DNA of 64,000 bases, taken from positions 1 to 64,000 of the forward strand of contig JALHQU010000008.1 of assembly GCA_022841795.1 (NCBI GenBank), in the 5' to 3' direction. Shown piece by piece: positions 27,217 to 36,310 of the stretch. The stretch is from Fimbriiglobus sp. (GTDB lineage: Bacteria > Planctomycetota > Planctomycetia > Gemmatales > Gemmataceae). The notes beneath the pieces are model-generated. The model had not been told where the DNA came from. It made no database searches and saw only the letters and a list, made by a program, of their open reading frames with translations. The position numbers were made by a program, and so were the translations under genes. The first letter of the stretch is position 1; the number at the start of each line of letters is the position of its first letter.

Positions 27217-28699
27217 ATACCCACAGCCCGAGTACTCGTTCGACCACCTGCACCCAGGCGTCGAGCGGGTCGTCGGCGTCCGGGCGGAACGGCTGCCCCG
27301 CCCCGTCGGTCAGCTGCGGCACCGGCCCGTCGATCGCCAGGGTCGCCGACACCGCCCCGTCCAGGTCCGGCCGCGGCGGGTTCGCCCCGAGGGTCAGCAC
27401 CTGCACCTGGGCGTTCCGCGCCGCCGCCTCAATGTACCCGTCCACCCCGCCCGGCTCGCGGAGAGCGTCGAACGCCGCCGGCCCCCGGTTCGCGTCCGCC
27501 CCGCCCGGCCGGGCCACGATCGCCGTGCCGTTCGCCCGCAGTTCGGTGAGCAGGATTTCGAACAGCCGGGCCTCGTCCGTCAGCGGGGACTTGCCGTCGC
27601 CGGTCGGGAACAGCAGCTCGAACCGCAGGGCGTCGGTACTCAGCCACGCGGACAGCCGGCGGACCAGGGTGAGGACGACGGACAGGGCCAGCACGATCCG
27701 CTGGTACGGCAGCTGCTTGTCCTTCACCCGCGCGTCGGCCAGCGACGGGTCGAACACGAACACGAACGCCCGCCGGCGGCGGAGGAACTGGTTCTCGTCC
27801 CGCGAGTAGTAGAACAGCTCGTCCCGCACGAACTTCACGTCGAACAGGTCCGGCCGCTCGTGCTCTTCCATGTACGCCAGTTGCGAGTGCAGCAGGCTCT
27901 CGATGCTGCCGCGGGTGGAGATGGACGTGTACCCGCCGACCGGGTACTGGTCCTCGTCGTGGATGCGGGTGGGCACCTCCCTGCGGCCGACCAGCGGGCG
28001 GACCGGGCGTTGCGGCAGCCGCTTCTCGAACCGGGCGGTGGCCTGGAGGATTTGCCGGTGCGCCACATACTCGCCCATGTCGGCCAGGGCGGTTCGCTGT
28101 TCGAGCGCGATCACGTCCTCCGGGTCGAGCACCTCGGCGGTGCGGCGGGCCGCCCGCACCAGATCCTCGTATTGGGCCAGCAGCAGCGGCAGCGGGCCGG
28201 AGCGGGCGAACGACTCGTACCCCTGGGTGAGCAGGTCCTCGGGTTTGACCGACAGGAGCGACCGCAGCACCGCCGGCGACAGTTCCACCCCGCCCAGCTT
28301 GGCCCGCTGGCGGAACTGGCGGAGGACGAACGCCAGCCCCCGCGGGCGGTCAGCCTCGGCGTACCGCCGCAGGGCGTCCGACGCCCGCTCGAACGTCCAG
28401 TCGGCGGACAGCTTGCCGAGCAGGTGGTCCTCGTAGCTGCGGGTGAGGGTGTGCGGCCAGTCCGGGATGTCGTCGTGCGTCTTCGCCCACCTGCCGCCGT
28501 CCGCCCCGAGCGCCACCGCCGCCACGTCGGACACGAACCCGACCGGCGGCAGCGGGTGGCCGTCGGCCGCCACCGCCAGCGCGTAGGTGAGCGTCGGCTT
28601 CACCGTCGCCGGCGTCGGCCGCTGCACCCGCTGGAGCCACAGCCCCTGGGCGATGTACTCCCGCGCCGCATCCAGATCCCGCAGTTCCACCAGATTCAT
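27215..28699 (-). CDS. Large protein with a vWA-like segment, function unknown
   Basis: A 494-residue soluble protein. The N-terminal half is helical and Arg/Leu-rich (SYEDHLLGKLSADWTFERAS, ADMGEYVAHRQILQ). After residue 300 there is a segment RRAFVFVFDPSLADARVKDK followed by a long helix and RFELLFPTGDGKSPLTDEARL. This looks like a von Willebrand A fold whose metal site DxSxS is degenerate (DPSLAD). Proteins of this layout occur in multi-gene NTPase/vWA systems of planctomycetes, although no AAA or MoxR gene is adjacent here. The assignment is an inference from pattern only. Confidence 0.5.
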   Translation of the reverse strand: MNLVELRDLDAAREYIAQGLWLQRVQRPTPATVKPTLTYALAVAADGHPLPPVGFVSDVAAVALGADGGRWAKTHDDIPDWPHTLTRSYEDHLLGKLSADWTFERASDALRRYAEADRPRGLAFVLRQFRQRAKLGGVELSPAVLRSLLSVKPEDLLTQGYESFARSGPLPLLLAQYEDLVRAARRTAEVLDPEDVIALEQRTALADMGEYVAHRQILQATARFEKRLPQRPVRPLVGRREVPTRIHDEDQYPVGGYTSISTRGSIESLLHSQLAYMEEHERPDLFDVKFVRDELFYYSRDENQFLRRRRAFVFVFDPSLADARVKDKQLPYQRIVLALSVVLTLVRRLSAWLSTDALRFELLFPTGDGKSPLTDEARLFEILLTELRANGTAIVARPGGADANRGPAAFDALREPGGVDGYIEAAARNAQVQVLTLGANPPRPDLDGAVSATLAIDGPVPQLTDGAGQPFRPDADDPLDAWVQVVERVLGLWV

Positions 28700-28717
28700 G
28701 CCGCCCTCGTTCTGCGC

Positions 28718-28835
28718 TGGTGTCCCGCCTTTAGGCGGTCTGGGTGAACCGGCGGTGTCAACCGCCTGGGTGGATCACACCCGACGGGCTGACGCCCGCG
28801 GTTCACCAAGCGGACCGGCTAAAGCCGGGACACCA
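28718..28835. repeat. Palindromic family C, copy 2 (nested)
   Basis: Outer arms TGGTGTCCCGCCTTTAGGCGG and CCGGCTAAAGCCGGGACACCA enclose an inner inverted repeat beginning GGGTGAACCGGCGG and ending CCCGCGGTTCACC. It lies between the divergent vWA-like and outer-membrane genes and must be close to both promoters. Confidence 0.8.
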
Positions 28836-29007
28836 ACCCGGCCATCTCGGAACTTTATACCGGATGGCGGGAATGGGGAAAAACACGCCCACGAAGGTGG
28901 CCCGACCGGAAGAACCGTCAAGTTCGGTGCGTCCCGCTGCCGATACTGAACGACGAAACACCGCCGTCGGTTCGTTCTGACCGGGGTGTGGCGCAGTGAG
29001 GCACGGC

Positions 29008-29958
29008 ATGTCTGCGAACCGCATCGTGTGGGCGGCACTGTTGGTCGGGTTCGGGGCCACCGTCGGGCTGGCCCAGAGTACCGTCCCGCCGCCGACCACC
29101 CTGTTCGGCGGGTCGCCCAGGCCGTCGCTGCCGGGGTCGCGGCCGGAGTTGGTTCAGGCGCAGGCCACCGCCCCGCCGTTAGCGGCCGTTCCGCCCTCAA
29201 TGGACACGCTCACCGTTCCCGTCACCAACCCGGGGCTGCCGGGGGCGGTGTACAGCCCGTGGTGCGGGGACCAGCCGGCCGGCGGGTGCAACGGGCCGAC
29301 CGGCGCGCACGGGGTGGTGACGTATGAAGGCTACCTGCGGACCGGGCCGGCGCTGGTGCTCGGCGGGGGCGAACTGTCGGCGATCCTGAAGACCGGGTGG
29401 AACGTGCAGGGCGGCAGCCGCACCCTGTTCTTCAACCCCACCGGCGACGCGGCGTGGGTGCTCGACCTGGGCGTCGGGTTCACTCGCAACCAGGGGCGGT
29501 TCCTGGACCGCACCAGCCAACTGTTCCTGGTCGGTGATCCGGACCAGCAGACCGGGCGGAACGGGCCGGACGTGCTGGCCGAGGTGGGTGTCCGCGGGCT
29601 GAGCCGGACCAGCCTGAACTTCGCCGTCGGCCGCGACTACTTCCTGAACGGGCCGGGGGTGGTCGGGCAGAACGAGTACGGGAACGTGCGGTGGGGGTGG
29701 GACGTGGGCGGGCGGTGGGGCACCACCAGCATCGACCTGGAACCGGCCGAGGACCCGGGCGGGTACCGCCGCCGGCAGAGCGTGTACCACGGGCTGTTCC
29801 TGGGCAGCCAACTGAACTGGGAGAAGCCGCTCGGGTCGTGGACGTTCCTGTTCGGCGCGCGGGCGGAGTGGAGCTACTACTGGACGAACATCGTCCCCCC
29901 GCAGGACGGCGACTTCCGCGACCTGAACATCCTGATGATGTTCGGCATCCGGTTCTGA
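29008..29958 (+). CDS. Predicted outer-membrane beta-barrel protein
   Basis: A 316-residue protein. Residues 1-22 are a signal peptide (cleavage after GLA). A Pro-rich stretch follows, then alternating strands rich in Gly, Trp and Tyr (LSAILKTGWNVQGG, RWGWDVGGRWGTTSID, WTFLFGARAEWSYYW), ending in IRF at the C-terminus. A terminal aromatic residue is the usual signal for outer-membrane barrel insertion. The family resembles planctomycete BBP7-like barrels, but only by general pattern. It is monocistronic and followed by a palindrome 8 bases after the stop. Confidence 0.65.
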   Translation: MSANRIVWAALLVGFGATVGLAQSTVPPPTTLFGGSPRPSLPGSRPELVQAQATAPPLAAVPPSMDTLTVPVTNPGLPGAVYSPWCGDQPAGGCNGPTGAHGVVTYEGYLRTGPALVLGGGELSAILKTGWNVQGGSRTLFFNPTGDAAWVLDLGVGFTRNQGRFLDRTSQLFLVGDPDQQTGRNGPDVLAEVGVRGLSRTSLNFAVGRDYFLNGPGVVGQNEYGNVRWGWDVGGRWGTTSIDLEPAEDPGGYRRRQSVYHGLFLGSQLNWEKPLGSWTFLFGARAEWSYYWTNIVPPQDGDFRDLNILMMFGIRF

Positions 29959-29966
29959 TTCCGACC

Positions 29967-30032
29967 GGCGAGCCGGGAGCGTGAGTGACCGGAGGATTCC
30001 ACACCTCCGGTCGCTCACGCTCCCGGCTCGCC
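29967..30032. repeat. Palindromic element family A, copy 3
   Basis: 28-10-28 layout, 66 bp, with a single mismatch between the arms. It lies between the convergent barrel gene and the rlmL-like gene, whose stop codon is 2 bases away. Confidence 0.95.
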
Positions 30033-30034
30033 GG

Positions 30035-31159
30035 TCAGCCGCCGAACTCCCACAGCTTGCACGCCAGGCTGCCGTTGAAGAACGGCGTCTGTCGCAGCAG
30101 CGGCAACTTCACCTGCTTCGCCAGCCGGTCGTTCGACGTGAACACCGCCAGCCGCCAGCCCGGCCAGAACTCGCCCACCGCCGCCCCGATCCGCCGGTAC
30201 AGCGGAATCAGTTCCTCCTCCTCGCCCAACCGCTCGCCGTAGGGCGGGTTCAGCACGATCAGCCCCGGCGGCTCGCCCGGCAGCGGGCGGGCTTCTCGCA
30301 ACTCCATCTTCTCGACCTTCACCAGGTGGCCGACGCCAGCGGCCTTCGTGTTCGCCAGCCCGAACTCCACCGCATCGAGTCGCACGTCCGACCCCCGCGG
30401 CGGGAACGGCGGCTTCGCCCGCACCCCGGCCCGCGCCTCGTCCCGCACCCGCGCCCACGCCCCGGCGTCGAAGTCCGTCCAGCCGAAGAAGCTGAACCAC
30501 TTCCGCGTCAGCCCCGGCGGGCGGTTCATGCCGATCCAGCACCCCTCCACCAGGAACGTGCCGGACCCGCACATGAGATCGACGAGCGGGGCGGTGCCGT
30601 CGTACCCGAGGTGCAGCAGCAGCCCGGCGGCGAGCGCCTCGTTCAGCGGCGCCCGCGTCTGGATCGGCCGGTACCCCCGCTTGTGCAGCGAGTCCCAGCA
30701 ACTGTCCAGGCTGAGGACGGCGTGGTCGCGGTGGATGTGCAGGTTCAGGCCGATCATCGGCCGGTCGGTGTCCACGCTCGGGCGGCGGCCGGTGCGGTCG
30801 CGGAACTGGTCGCAGATGCCGTCCTTCACCCGCCGGGCGGCGTACTGGCTGTGCGTGATGCCCGAATCCCGGACGTTGCAGTCCACCGCCAGCGTGTGGT
30901 CCGCGGTCATCAGGTCGAACCACTTGATCGACCGCACGAACTCGTACAGGGCGTCGGTGTCCGGCACCTCGGCTTCCTTGATCGGCCGCAGCACCCGCAC
31001 CGCCGTCCGCAGCCCCAGGTTCGCCCGGTACACCGTCTCGACGGTGCCGGCGAAGCTCACCCCGCCGCGGCCGGGTTCAACCTGCGTCGCCCCGATGCCG
31101 GCCAACTCCGCCGCCAGGATCGGCTCCAGCCCGCGGGCACAGGTGGCGAACAGGTTCAT
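30035..31159 (-). CDS. THUMP-domain 23S rRNA (guanine-N2) methyltransferase, RlmL-like
   Basis: A 374-residue protein that fits the N-terminal half of RlmL (m2G2445). The N-terminus FATCARGLEPILAAELAGIG is typical, a THUMP RNA-binding domain covers about residues 45-155, and the methyltransferase has LVDLMCGSGTFLVEG (SAM site) and the catalytic NPPYGERLG. The RlmK half found fused in enterobacteria is absent. The ATG overlaps the stop of the upstream membrane gene by one base, so both are translated from one mRNA. Confidence 0.9.
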   Translation of the reverse strand: MNLFATCARGLEPILAAELAGIGATQVEPGRGGVSFAGTVETVYRANLGLRTAVRVLRPIKEAEVPDTDALYEFVRSIKWFDLMTADHTLAVDCNVRDSGITHSQYAARRVKDGICDQFRDRTGRRPSVDTDRPMIGLNLHIHRDHAVLSLDSCWDSLHKRGYRPIQTRAPLNEALAAGLLLHLGYDGTAPLVDLMCGSGTFLVEGCWIGMNRPPGLTRKWFSFFGWTDFDAGAWARVRDEARAGVRAKPPFPPRGSDVRLDAVEFGLANTKAAGVGHLVKVEKMELREARPLPGEPPGLIVLNPPYGERLGEEEELIPLYRRIGAAVGEFWPGWRLAVFTSNDRLAKQVKLPLLRQTPFFNGSLACKLWEFGG

Positions 31160-31593
31160 CACCCGCCCACCCGCTGCACCAGCAGCACCACCCCGATCAT
31201 GCCGGCGACCACGCCCATCAGCCCGAGCTTCATCGACTTCTCCACGAACCACACCCCGACCGCGTCGGACAGCCGCACCCCCATCATCTTGGCGTGGATG
31301 ACCGACGCCAGCGCCATGTGAACCGGCAGGCCGAGGAAGAACCCGACCAGCCCGGCCTCCCACAGCGGGAACCCGCCGGCCGCGTGTGCCCGTTCGACCA
31401 ACCCGCCCAGCACCCCGCCGGCGACGACGTCCGCGATCAGGATGGCGAACGTCAGCACGATGGTGCGGCCGGCGGTCGGCTGGTCCACCCGCGCCAGCCG
31501 GCAGGCCAGGCGGAACACCAGCACCTCGAACGCCAGGTACACGACCAGGACGAACGCGCCGCACACCAGGAAGAAGACGAACTCGGGTTTCAT
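31159..31593 (-). CDS. Small membrane protein of unknown function
   Basis: A 144-residue protein with four predicted transmembrane helices: about 5-27, 43-64, 78-98 and 118-140. Loops carry few charged residues, and a short ERAHAAGG segment links helices 2 and 3. No motif is recognised. It is the first gene of a two-gene unit with the rlmL-like gene (TGATG overlap) and lies directly after a large nested palindrome. Confidence 0.6.
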   Translation of the reverse strand: MKPEFVFFLVCGAFVLVVYLAFEVLVFRLACRLARVDQPTAGRTIVLTFAILIADVVAGGVLGGLVERAHAAGGFPLWEAGLVGFFLGLPVHMALASVIHAKMMGVRLSDAVGVWFVEKSMKLGLMGVVAGMIGVVLLVQRVGG

Positions 31594-31609
31594 GGTGGGG
31601 TCATTGCAG

Positions 31610-31838
31610 AGTTCACCACAGAGTCACAGAGACCACGGAGGGGCACAGAGAAGCAGATTCACCGCCGAGGGCACGAGAGGGCACATGAGAGGAAAAGAGG
31701 GTTCAGACCAGGGGGTTCTTCAACACTCTCTTCCTGTCTTTCTCTTGTGCCCTCTCGTGCCCTCGGCGGTGAAAATTCTTCCTGTTTTCCTGACCGACTC
31801 GGTGCCCCTCCGTGGTCTCTGTGACTCTGTGGTGAACT
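31610..31838. repeat. Palindromic family F, copy 1 (nested, 229 bp)
   Basis: An outer 37-base inverted repeat (AGTTCACCACAGAGTCACAG...) encloses a second, 28-base inverted repeat (TTCACCGCCGAGGGCACGAG...). It lies in the region upstream of the membrane gene and downstream of glyA. It looks like one palindrome inserted within another of the same kind. Confidence 0.9.
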
Positions 31839-31853
31839 CTTCTGTCTTTCTCC

Positions 31854-33098
31854 TCACGCTTCGGCCGGCACCGGGAACTGTTCGGCCAACTCCCGCACGC
31901 TGCCCCGCACGCGGCTCAACAATTCCTCGTCCGCCGGCCGGTGCAGCACGTCGCTGATCCACTTGGCGATCTGCCGCATCTCCGCCTGCTTCATCCCGCG
32001 GGTGGTGAGCGCCGGCGTGCCGATGCGAACCCCGGACGGGTCGAGCGGCTTCCGCGGGTCGAACGGGATCATGTTCTTGTTCACCGTGATGCCGGCCGCG
32101 TCCAGCGACTTCTCCGCCTGCTTGCCGCCCACCCCGGCCTTGCTGAACACGTCCACCAGCATCAGGTGGTTGTCCGTCCCGCCGGACACGATCGGGAACC
32201 CGAGGCGGACGAGTTCGTCGGCCAGCGTCTTCGCGTTGTCGATCACCTGCTGCTGATACGCCACGAACTCCGGCCGCAGGGCCTCGCCGAACGCCACCGC
32301 CTTGGCCGCGATGACGTGCATGAGCGGCCCGCCCTGGATACCGGGGAATACGGCCGAGTCGATCGGCTTGGCCCAATCCTGTTTGCAGATGACCAAGCCG
32401 CCCCGCGGCCCGCGGAGGGTCTTGTGCGTGGTGCTCGTCACGAAGTCGGCGTGCGGCACCGGGTCCGGGTGCAGCTTCGCCGCCACCAGCCCGGCGATGT
32501 GCGCCATGTCCACCATGAACAGGGCGCCGACCTCCTTGCTGATCTCGGCGAACCGGGCGAAGTCGAACAGCCGCGGGTACGCGCTCGCCCCGGCGATGAC
32601 CAGCTTCGGCTTGTGCTCGCGGGCTTGCGCCGCCACCTGGTCGAAGTCGATGCGGTGGGTGTCCTTCGTCACCCCGTAGCTGGCGACCTTGAAATACTTG
32701 CCGCTGAAGTTCAGCTTCATGCCGTGGGTGAGGTGCCCGCCGTGCGCCAGGTCCAGCCCGAGGATGGTATCGCCCGGCTGCAACGCGGCCAGGAACACGG
32801 CCATGTTCGCCTGCGCCCCGCTGTGCGGCTGCACGTTCAGGTGGTCGCCGCCGAAGATCTGCTTCGCCCGGTTGAGCGCCTGCGTCTCCACCTCGTCCAC
32901 GAACTCGCACCCGCCGTAGTACCGCCGGCCGGGGTACCCCTCGGCGTACTTGTTCGTCAGCACCGACCCCTGGGCGGCCATCACCGCCCGGCTGGTGTAG
33001 TTCTCCGACGCGATCATCTCCAACCCGTACTTCTGGCGGGTCTGTTCACCTTGAATGGCGTGGAAGACGTCCGGGTCGGCGTGCTGCAGGACATCCAT
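31854..33098 (-). CDS. glyA: Serine hydroxymethyltransferase
   Basis: A PLP enzyme that interconverts serine and glycine with tetrahydrofolate and is the main source of one-carbon units. The 414-residue length is usual. Signatures are [50 protein letters not shown] and the PLP lysine in [14 protein letters not shown]. The ATG at 33098 is the only good start. It is monocistronic and flanked by palindromes on both sides. Confidence 0.96.
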   Translation of the reverse strand: MDVLQHADPDVFHAIQGEQTRQKYGLEMIASENYTSRAVMAAQGSVLTNKYAEGYPGRRYYGGCEFVDEVETQALNRAKQIFGGDHLNVQPHSGAQANMAVFLAALQPGDTILGLDLAHGGHLTHGMKLNFSGKYFKVASYGVTKDTHRIDFDQVAAQAREHKPKLVIAGASAYPRLFDFARFAEISKEVGALFMVDMAHIAGLVAAKLHPDPVPHADFVTSTTHKTLRGPRGGLVICKQDWAKPIDSAVFPGIQGGPLMHVIAAKAVAFGEALRPEFVAYQQQVIDNAKTLADELVRLGFPIVSGGTDNHLMLVDVFSKAGVGGKQAEKSLDAAGITVNKNMIPFDPRKPLDPSGVRIGTPALTTRGMKQAEMRQIAKWISDVLHRPADEELLSRVRGSVRELAEQFPVPAEA

Positions 33099-33135
33099 CG
33101 TCGTCTCCGTGGGTCGTGCCGGTATTGTAGGGCGG

Positions 33136-33180
33136 GCAACGCCGCGAGCGGCGTCCGCGTCACGCCGCTTGCGGCGTTGC
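33136..33180. repeat. Palindromic family J
   Basis: GCAACGCCGCGAGCGGCGT and a near-perfect complement around a 7-base centre, 45 bp. It ends on the first base of the HAD gene stop codon (minus strand). Confidence 0.85.
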
Positions 33181-33782
33181 TAAAGTTGAATCCCCATGTC
33201 CCGCAGGCGGTCGGCCAAGTTCTCGTCCGGGCGGTACGACACGCAGTTCCACCCGAACGCCTTCGCCGCCTCGATGTTCGACGGGTAGTCGTCCAGGAAC
33301 AGGCACTCGTGCGGGGCGGCGTCGGCGTGCTGCTGGCAGTGTTCGAAATACTCGCGGTGCGGCTTGCGGTGGCCGACCAGGTGGCTCGGGCACCGCTCGT
33401 CGAAGTGCTTCAACACGTCCGCGAACTGGTCGCAGTACTTGCGGTAGTGGGCGTCGTTGGTGTTGCTGGCGAGGACGAGGCGGTGGTGCTTCTTCAGCTT
33501 CGGGATCAGCCCGCACACCTCGGGGTTGGCGGTGAAGATGTCGGCGAACGCGGCCTCGAACTCGTCGGGCGAACAGGTGAGGCGGCCGTCGCGGGTGGCG
33601 AGGTGGATGTACTCGGACGTGCCGATCCGCCCGCACTCGTAGTCTTCCTCGATCACCCCGCCGTACAGGGCGAGGGTAAGCTCGTGCGGCGGCAGGTCGG
33701 TGTACCGGGCCAGCTTGGCCACCGCCCGCTGGTGGTCGAAGAAGGCGATCACGTTGCCGAAGTCGATGAAGATGGTCCGCAT
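33180..33782 (-). CDS. HAD-family phosphatase (YihX-like)
   Basis: A 200-residue haloacid dehalogenase-type hydrolase. The N-terminal FIDFGNVIAFFD holds the nucleophile Asp7; the second acidic residue of the usual DxD is replaced in the DxGN form seen in the YihX group of sugar-phosphate phosphatases. Motif II is LVLASNTND, motif III Lys is in VGHRKPHREYF, and motif IV is LFLDDYPSNIEAA. A helical cap lies at about residues 15-85. The substrate is unknown. Confidence 0.85.
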   Translation of the reverse strand: MRTIFIDFGNVIAFFDHQRAVAKLARYTDLPPHELTLALYGGVIEEDYECGRIGTSEYIHLATRDGRLTCSPDEFEAAFADIFTANPEVCGLIPKLKKHHRLVLASNTNDAHYRKYCDQFADVLKHFDERCPSHLVGHRKPHREYFEHCQQHADAAPHECLFLDDYPSNIEAAKAFGWNCVSYRPDENLADRLRDMGIQL

Positions 33783-33795
33783 GGGGGTGGTTTAT

Positions 33796-33863
33796 GGTGA
33801 ACCCCGACCGCAAGGGAGGGGGTGGGTGATTTACACCCACGGCCCTTGCGGGCCGGGTTCACC
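33796..33863. repeat. Palindromic family B, copy 2
   Basis: 68 bp, arms beginning GGTGAACCCCGACCGCAAGG with the complement ending GGGTTCACC. It lies in the 84-base gap between the HAD gene start and the WD40 gene stop. Confidence 0.9.
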
Positions 33864-33866
33864 AAA

Positions 33867-34946
33867 TCACTTGATCGCCACCACCACCGCGTCGCAGGCC
33901 GCCTCGCCGCGGGCCTTCGGCCCGCACCCGAAGATGGCCGTGCCGTCCGCCCGCACGTCCACCGCGTACACCATGCCGAACGGCACCTCCGCCCCGGACA
34001 GCAGCTTGCCGTCGGCCGCGTTCCACACCGCCACATACCCCTTCAGCTTCGGCGCCCCGCCGACGGTGACGAGCTTCGCCCCGTCCGGGGTGAACCGCAC
34101 CCCCTGCACGAACCCGGGGTGTGCCGCCCCCTTGAACGTCGGGTTCGCCAGCGTCCGCACCAGTTCGCCGGTGGCCGGGTTCCACACCTTCACCGTGCGG
34201 TCGGCCGACCCGCTGGCGAGCAGCGTGCCGTCCTTGTTCAGCGCGAGTGAGTACACCTGATCGACGTGGCCCGGCGACGGCGGCAGGCTCAGTTGGAAGC
34301 CGTGCGCCCCGCCGACCACGCCGGGGGCGGCGGCGATCGTCTCCTTCGACGGCGGCGGGCGGTCCGCACCGGGCTTGATCTCGCGGACCAGTTTCGCCCC
34401 GTCCGCGTCCCACACCTTGATCGACTTGTCGTTCCCGGCGGTGATCAGTTGCTTGCCGTCCGGCGTCCACAGGACGGCGTAGATCGGCTGCGGTTGTTGC
34501 GGCTGCGGCGGCACGTGGGCGGCGATCGCCTTCGCGGCCGGCGTGTCTTTCTTGCTCACGTCCCAGATGCGGAGCTGGCCGTCCTGCCCGCCGCTCGCCA
34601 GCTTCGACCCGTCCGGGCTGAACGCGATGGCGTTCACCAGTTGCGGGTGGGCCAGGTTCCGCACCGGCGCGTCGGCCGGTTTGTCCGCCTTCACGTCCCA
34701 GAACTTGACCGTGTTGTCGCTGGACGCCGACGCCAGGATCGGCTCCTTCGGGTGGAACGCCACCGCCAGTACCAGGTTGGTGTGCCCGCTCGCCCCGCCG
34801 ATCGCTCGCATCTCTTTCCCGTCGGCGGCGTTCCACAGCTTCACCGTCTTGTCGAAGCTGCCGGTGGCGAACGTCTTGCCGTCCGGGGAGACGGCGACGG
34901 CGTACACCGGGTCGGCGTGGCCTTTGAGGGTGAAGGTGGGTTGCAT
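33867..34946 (-). CDS. WD40-repeat protein
   Basis: A 359-residue protein made of about seven WD40 repeats, so one complete beta-propeller. Typical units are GHADPVYAVAVSPDGKTFATGSFDKTVKLWN, shown here in parts (SPDGKTFATGS, DKTVKLWN), then DNTVKFWD, DGQLRIWD, DKSIKVWD, DRTVKVWN and a last imperfect blade. No signal peptide, kinase or protease domain is attached. It is likely a cytoplasmic protein-protein interaction scaffold. The start at 34946 puts the first GH dipeptide near residue 9. Confidence 0.88.
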   Translation of the reverse strand: MQPTFTLKGHADPVYAVAVSPDGKTFATGSFDKTVKLWNAADGKEMRAIGGASGHTNLVLAVAFHPKEPILASASSDNTVKFWDVKADKPADAPVRNLAHPQLVNAIAFSPDGSKLASGGQDGQLRIWDVSKKDTPAAKAIAAHVPPQPQQPQPIYAVLWTPDGKQLITAGNDKSIKVWDADGAKLVREIKPGADRPPPSKETIAAAPGVVGGAHGFQLSLPPSPGHVDQVYSLALNKDGTLLASGSADRTVKVWNPATGELVRTLANPTFKGAAHPGFVQGVRFTPDGAKLVTVGGAPKLKGYVAVWNAADGKLLSGAEVPFGMVYAVDVRADGTAIFGCGPKARGEAACDAVVVAIK

Positions 34947-35022
34947 GGCGAACCTCGGGATGGGAGAGAACCGGCGGGAGTGGAAGTGTCGCATTTCGGG
35001 GGGGAAATGTCCAGCGCCCCGC

Positions 35023-35103
35023 TGTTAGCCCGACGCGCCAGCGAGGGGCGAGTCAGCTTCCTCGCACAGGTGGCTTGCCCCTCGCTGGCGCGTCGGGCTA
35101 ACA
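35023..35103. repeat. Palindromic family G
   Basis: 81 bp with arms TGTTAGCCCGACGCGCCAGC... and the complement. The flanks extend the symmetry further (CATTTCGGGG near 34992 and CCCCGAAATG near 35107), so the whole inverted repeat spans about 125 bp. It lies between the ECF sigma gene and the WD40 gene. Confidence 0.9.
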
Positions 35104-35172
35104 ACACCCCGAAATGGAAGCAGGCCGAGGGGTTGTCCCCTCGGCCCGTGAGTCGCCGGCATCACCCGCGGC

Positions 35173-35811
35173 TCACACCGCGAGCAGGTCCGGCTCCCGC
35201 TTCTTCGCTGCTTTCGGCCGGCTCACGTCCGCCAGGTCCTCCCGGTCCGGGCTGTCGAACCCCTCGGCGGTCGGCCCGCCGAGCACCTCCTTCAGCCGGT
35301 TCCGGGCGACGTGCAGCCGCCGCTTGATGGTGCCGACCGGGGCCTCGAACTCGGCGCTCATCTCCACGAGGCTCTTGCCCCGCAGGTAGAACGCCTCCAG
35401 GGTCTCCCGGTCCTCCGCCTTCAGCTTGTTCAGCCCGGCGTGCAGCTCGGCCTTCGCCTCGCTCGCTTCCAGGGCGTGCTCCGGCGGCCGGCCGGTGCCG
35501 GCCAGGGCGTCCAGCATGTCCGGCTCGGCGCCGAACGCCGGCCCCCGCCGGGTCAGCCGGTTGATCGCCATCCGGGCGGTGATCCGCCGCAGCCAGCCGG
35601 CGAAGCACCGCGGGTCCCGCAGCTGCGGGATCTTCCGCATGGCGTGGATGAACACCTCCTGCGCCAGTTCCTGCGCCTCGCCCGGGTTCCGCACCCGGGT
35701 CAGGGCCATGGCGTACACGCTCTTCTCGAACCGGACGACCAGCTCGCCGAACGCCGCCCGGTCGCCCACCTTCGCCCGATCCACGAGGACGGTGATTTCG
35801 GTCCAGCTCAT
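35173..35811 (-). CDS. ECF-family RNA polymerase sigma factor
   Basis: A 212-residue protein. Region 2 covers about residues 20-90 (FGELVVRFEKSVYAMALTRV, QELAQEVFIHAMRKI, CFAGWLRRITARMAINRL). Region 4 covers about 125-175 (LKAEDRETLEAFYLRGKSL, VGTIKRRLHVARNRLKEVL). A 35-residue basic tail follows. No anti-sigma factor or membrane partner is adjacent. It probably directs a stress or envelope regulon, but the target promoters cannot be deduced from this window. Confidence 0.9.
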   Translation of the reverse strand: MSWTEITVLVDRAKVGDRAAFGELVVRFEKSVYAMALTRVRNPGEAQELAQEVFIHAMRKIPQLRDPRCFAGWLRRITARMAINRLTRRGPAFGAEPDMLDALAGTGRPPEHALEASEAKAELHAGLNKLKAEDRETLEAFYLRGKSLVEMSAEFEAPVGTIKRRLHVARNRLKEVLGGPTAEGFDSPDREDLADVSRPKAAKKREPDLLAV

Positions 35812-36310
35812 ATCGGTTTCCTGTCCCGATCCTGGTGCTCACGTGTGCGGCCGGCCCGAGCGCCGGTACGGAGGGCGGCCACCCCGGATCAGTACAAGGG
35901 GGCCGGCGTCCTCCGCACCGGGCGGACCGCGACGGGGGCGCACGACACCGGCCGTGTGAACCGCCCTCGAAGGGCGGTTCCGGCGCGGACTCGTCGGCGC
36001 GTCCCGGGCGGTGATCCCGCGGCGGGGCGGCTGCGTGTGCGACGGTCGGGGGAAACGACGATCCGAACGGGCGACAGGGTGGTCCGCTCTCTCCGAGAGC
36101 GGATTCTGAAGACCGCTCTCGGAGAGAGCGGACCACCCTAGGGGCCGGGTCGGACGCCCGACGTCAGCACGGGTTTAAAGGTTGACGGTCTCTGGCTTGA
36201 TGACGCTCGGAACGCACTCAAACGCTGTGGTCGAGCCGTGGAACGGGGGGTTAGCCCCACTCCGGGTGTAGACTTCGTGGCGGTTTGCTTGCGGTGGGCC
36301 GAGTGTCACC
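35812..36310. other. Gene-free stretch of about 500 bases
   Basis: No gene with a ribosome site or family resemblance is seen. It holds a perfect hairpin GAACCGCCCT/AGGGCGGTTC at about 35958-35981 and the palindrome at 36076-36139. The promoter of the ECF sigma gene should lie near 35820-35900. Confidence 0.55.
36076..36139. repeat. Palindromic family H
   Basis: 64 bp with two perfect 27-base arms (AGGGTGGTCCGCTCTCTCCG...) and a 10-base loop. The arms themselves contain a smaller palindrome (CTCTCCGAGAG). Confidence 0.92.
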
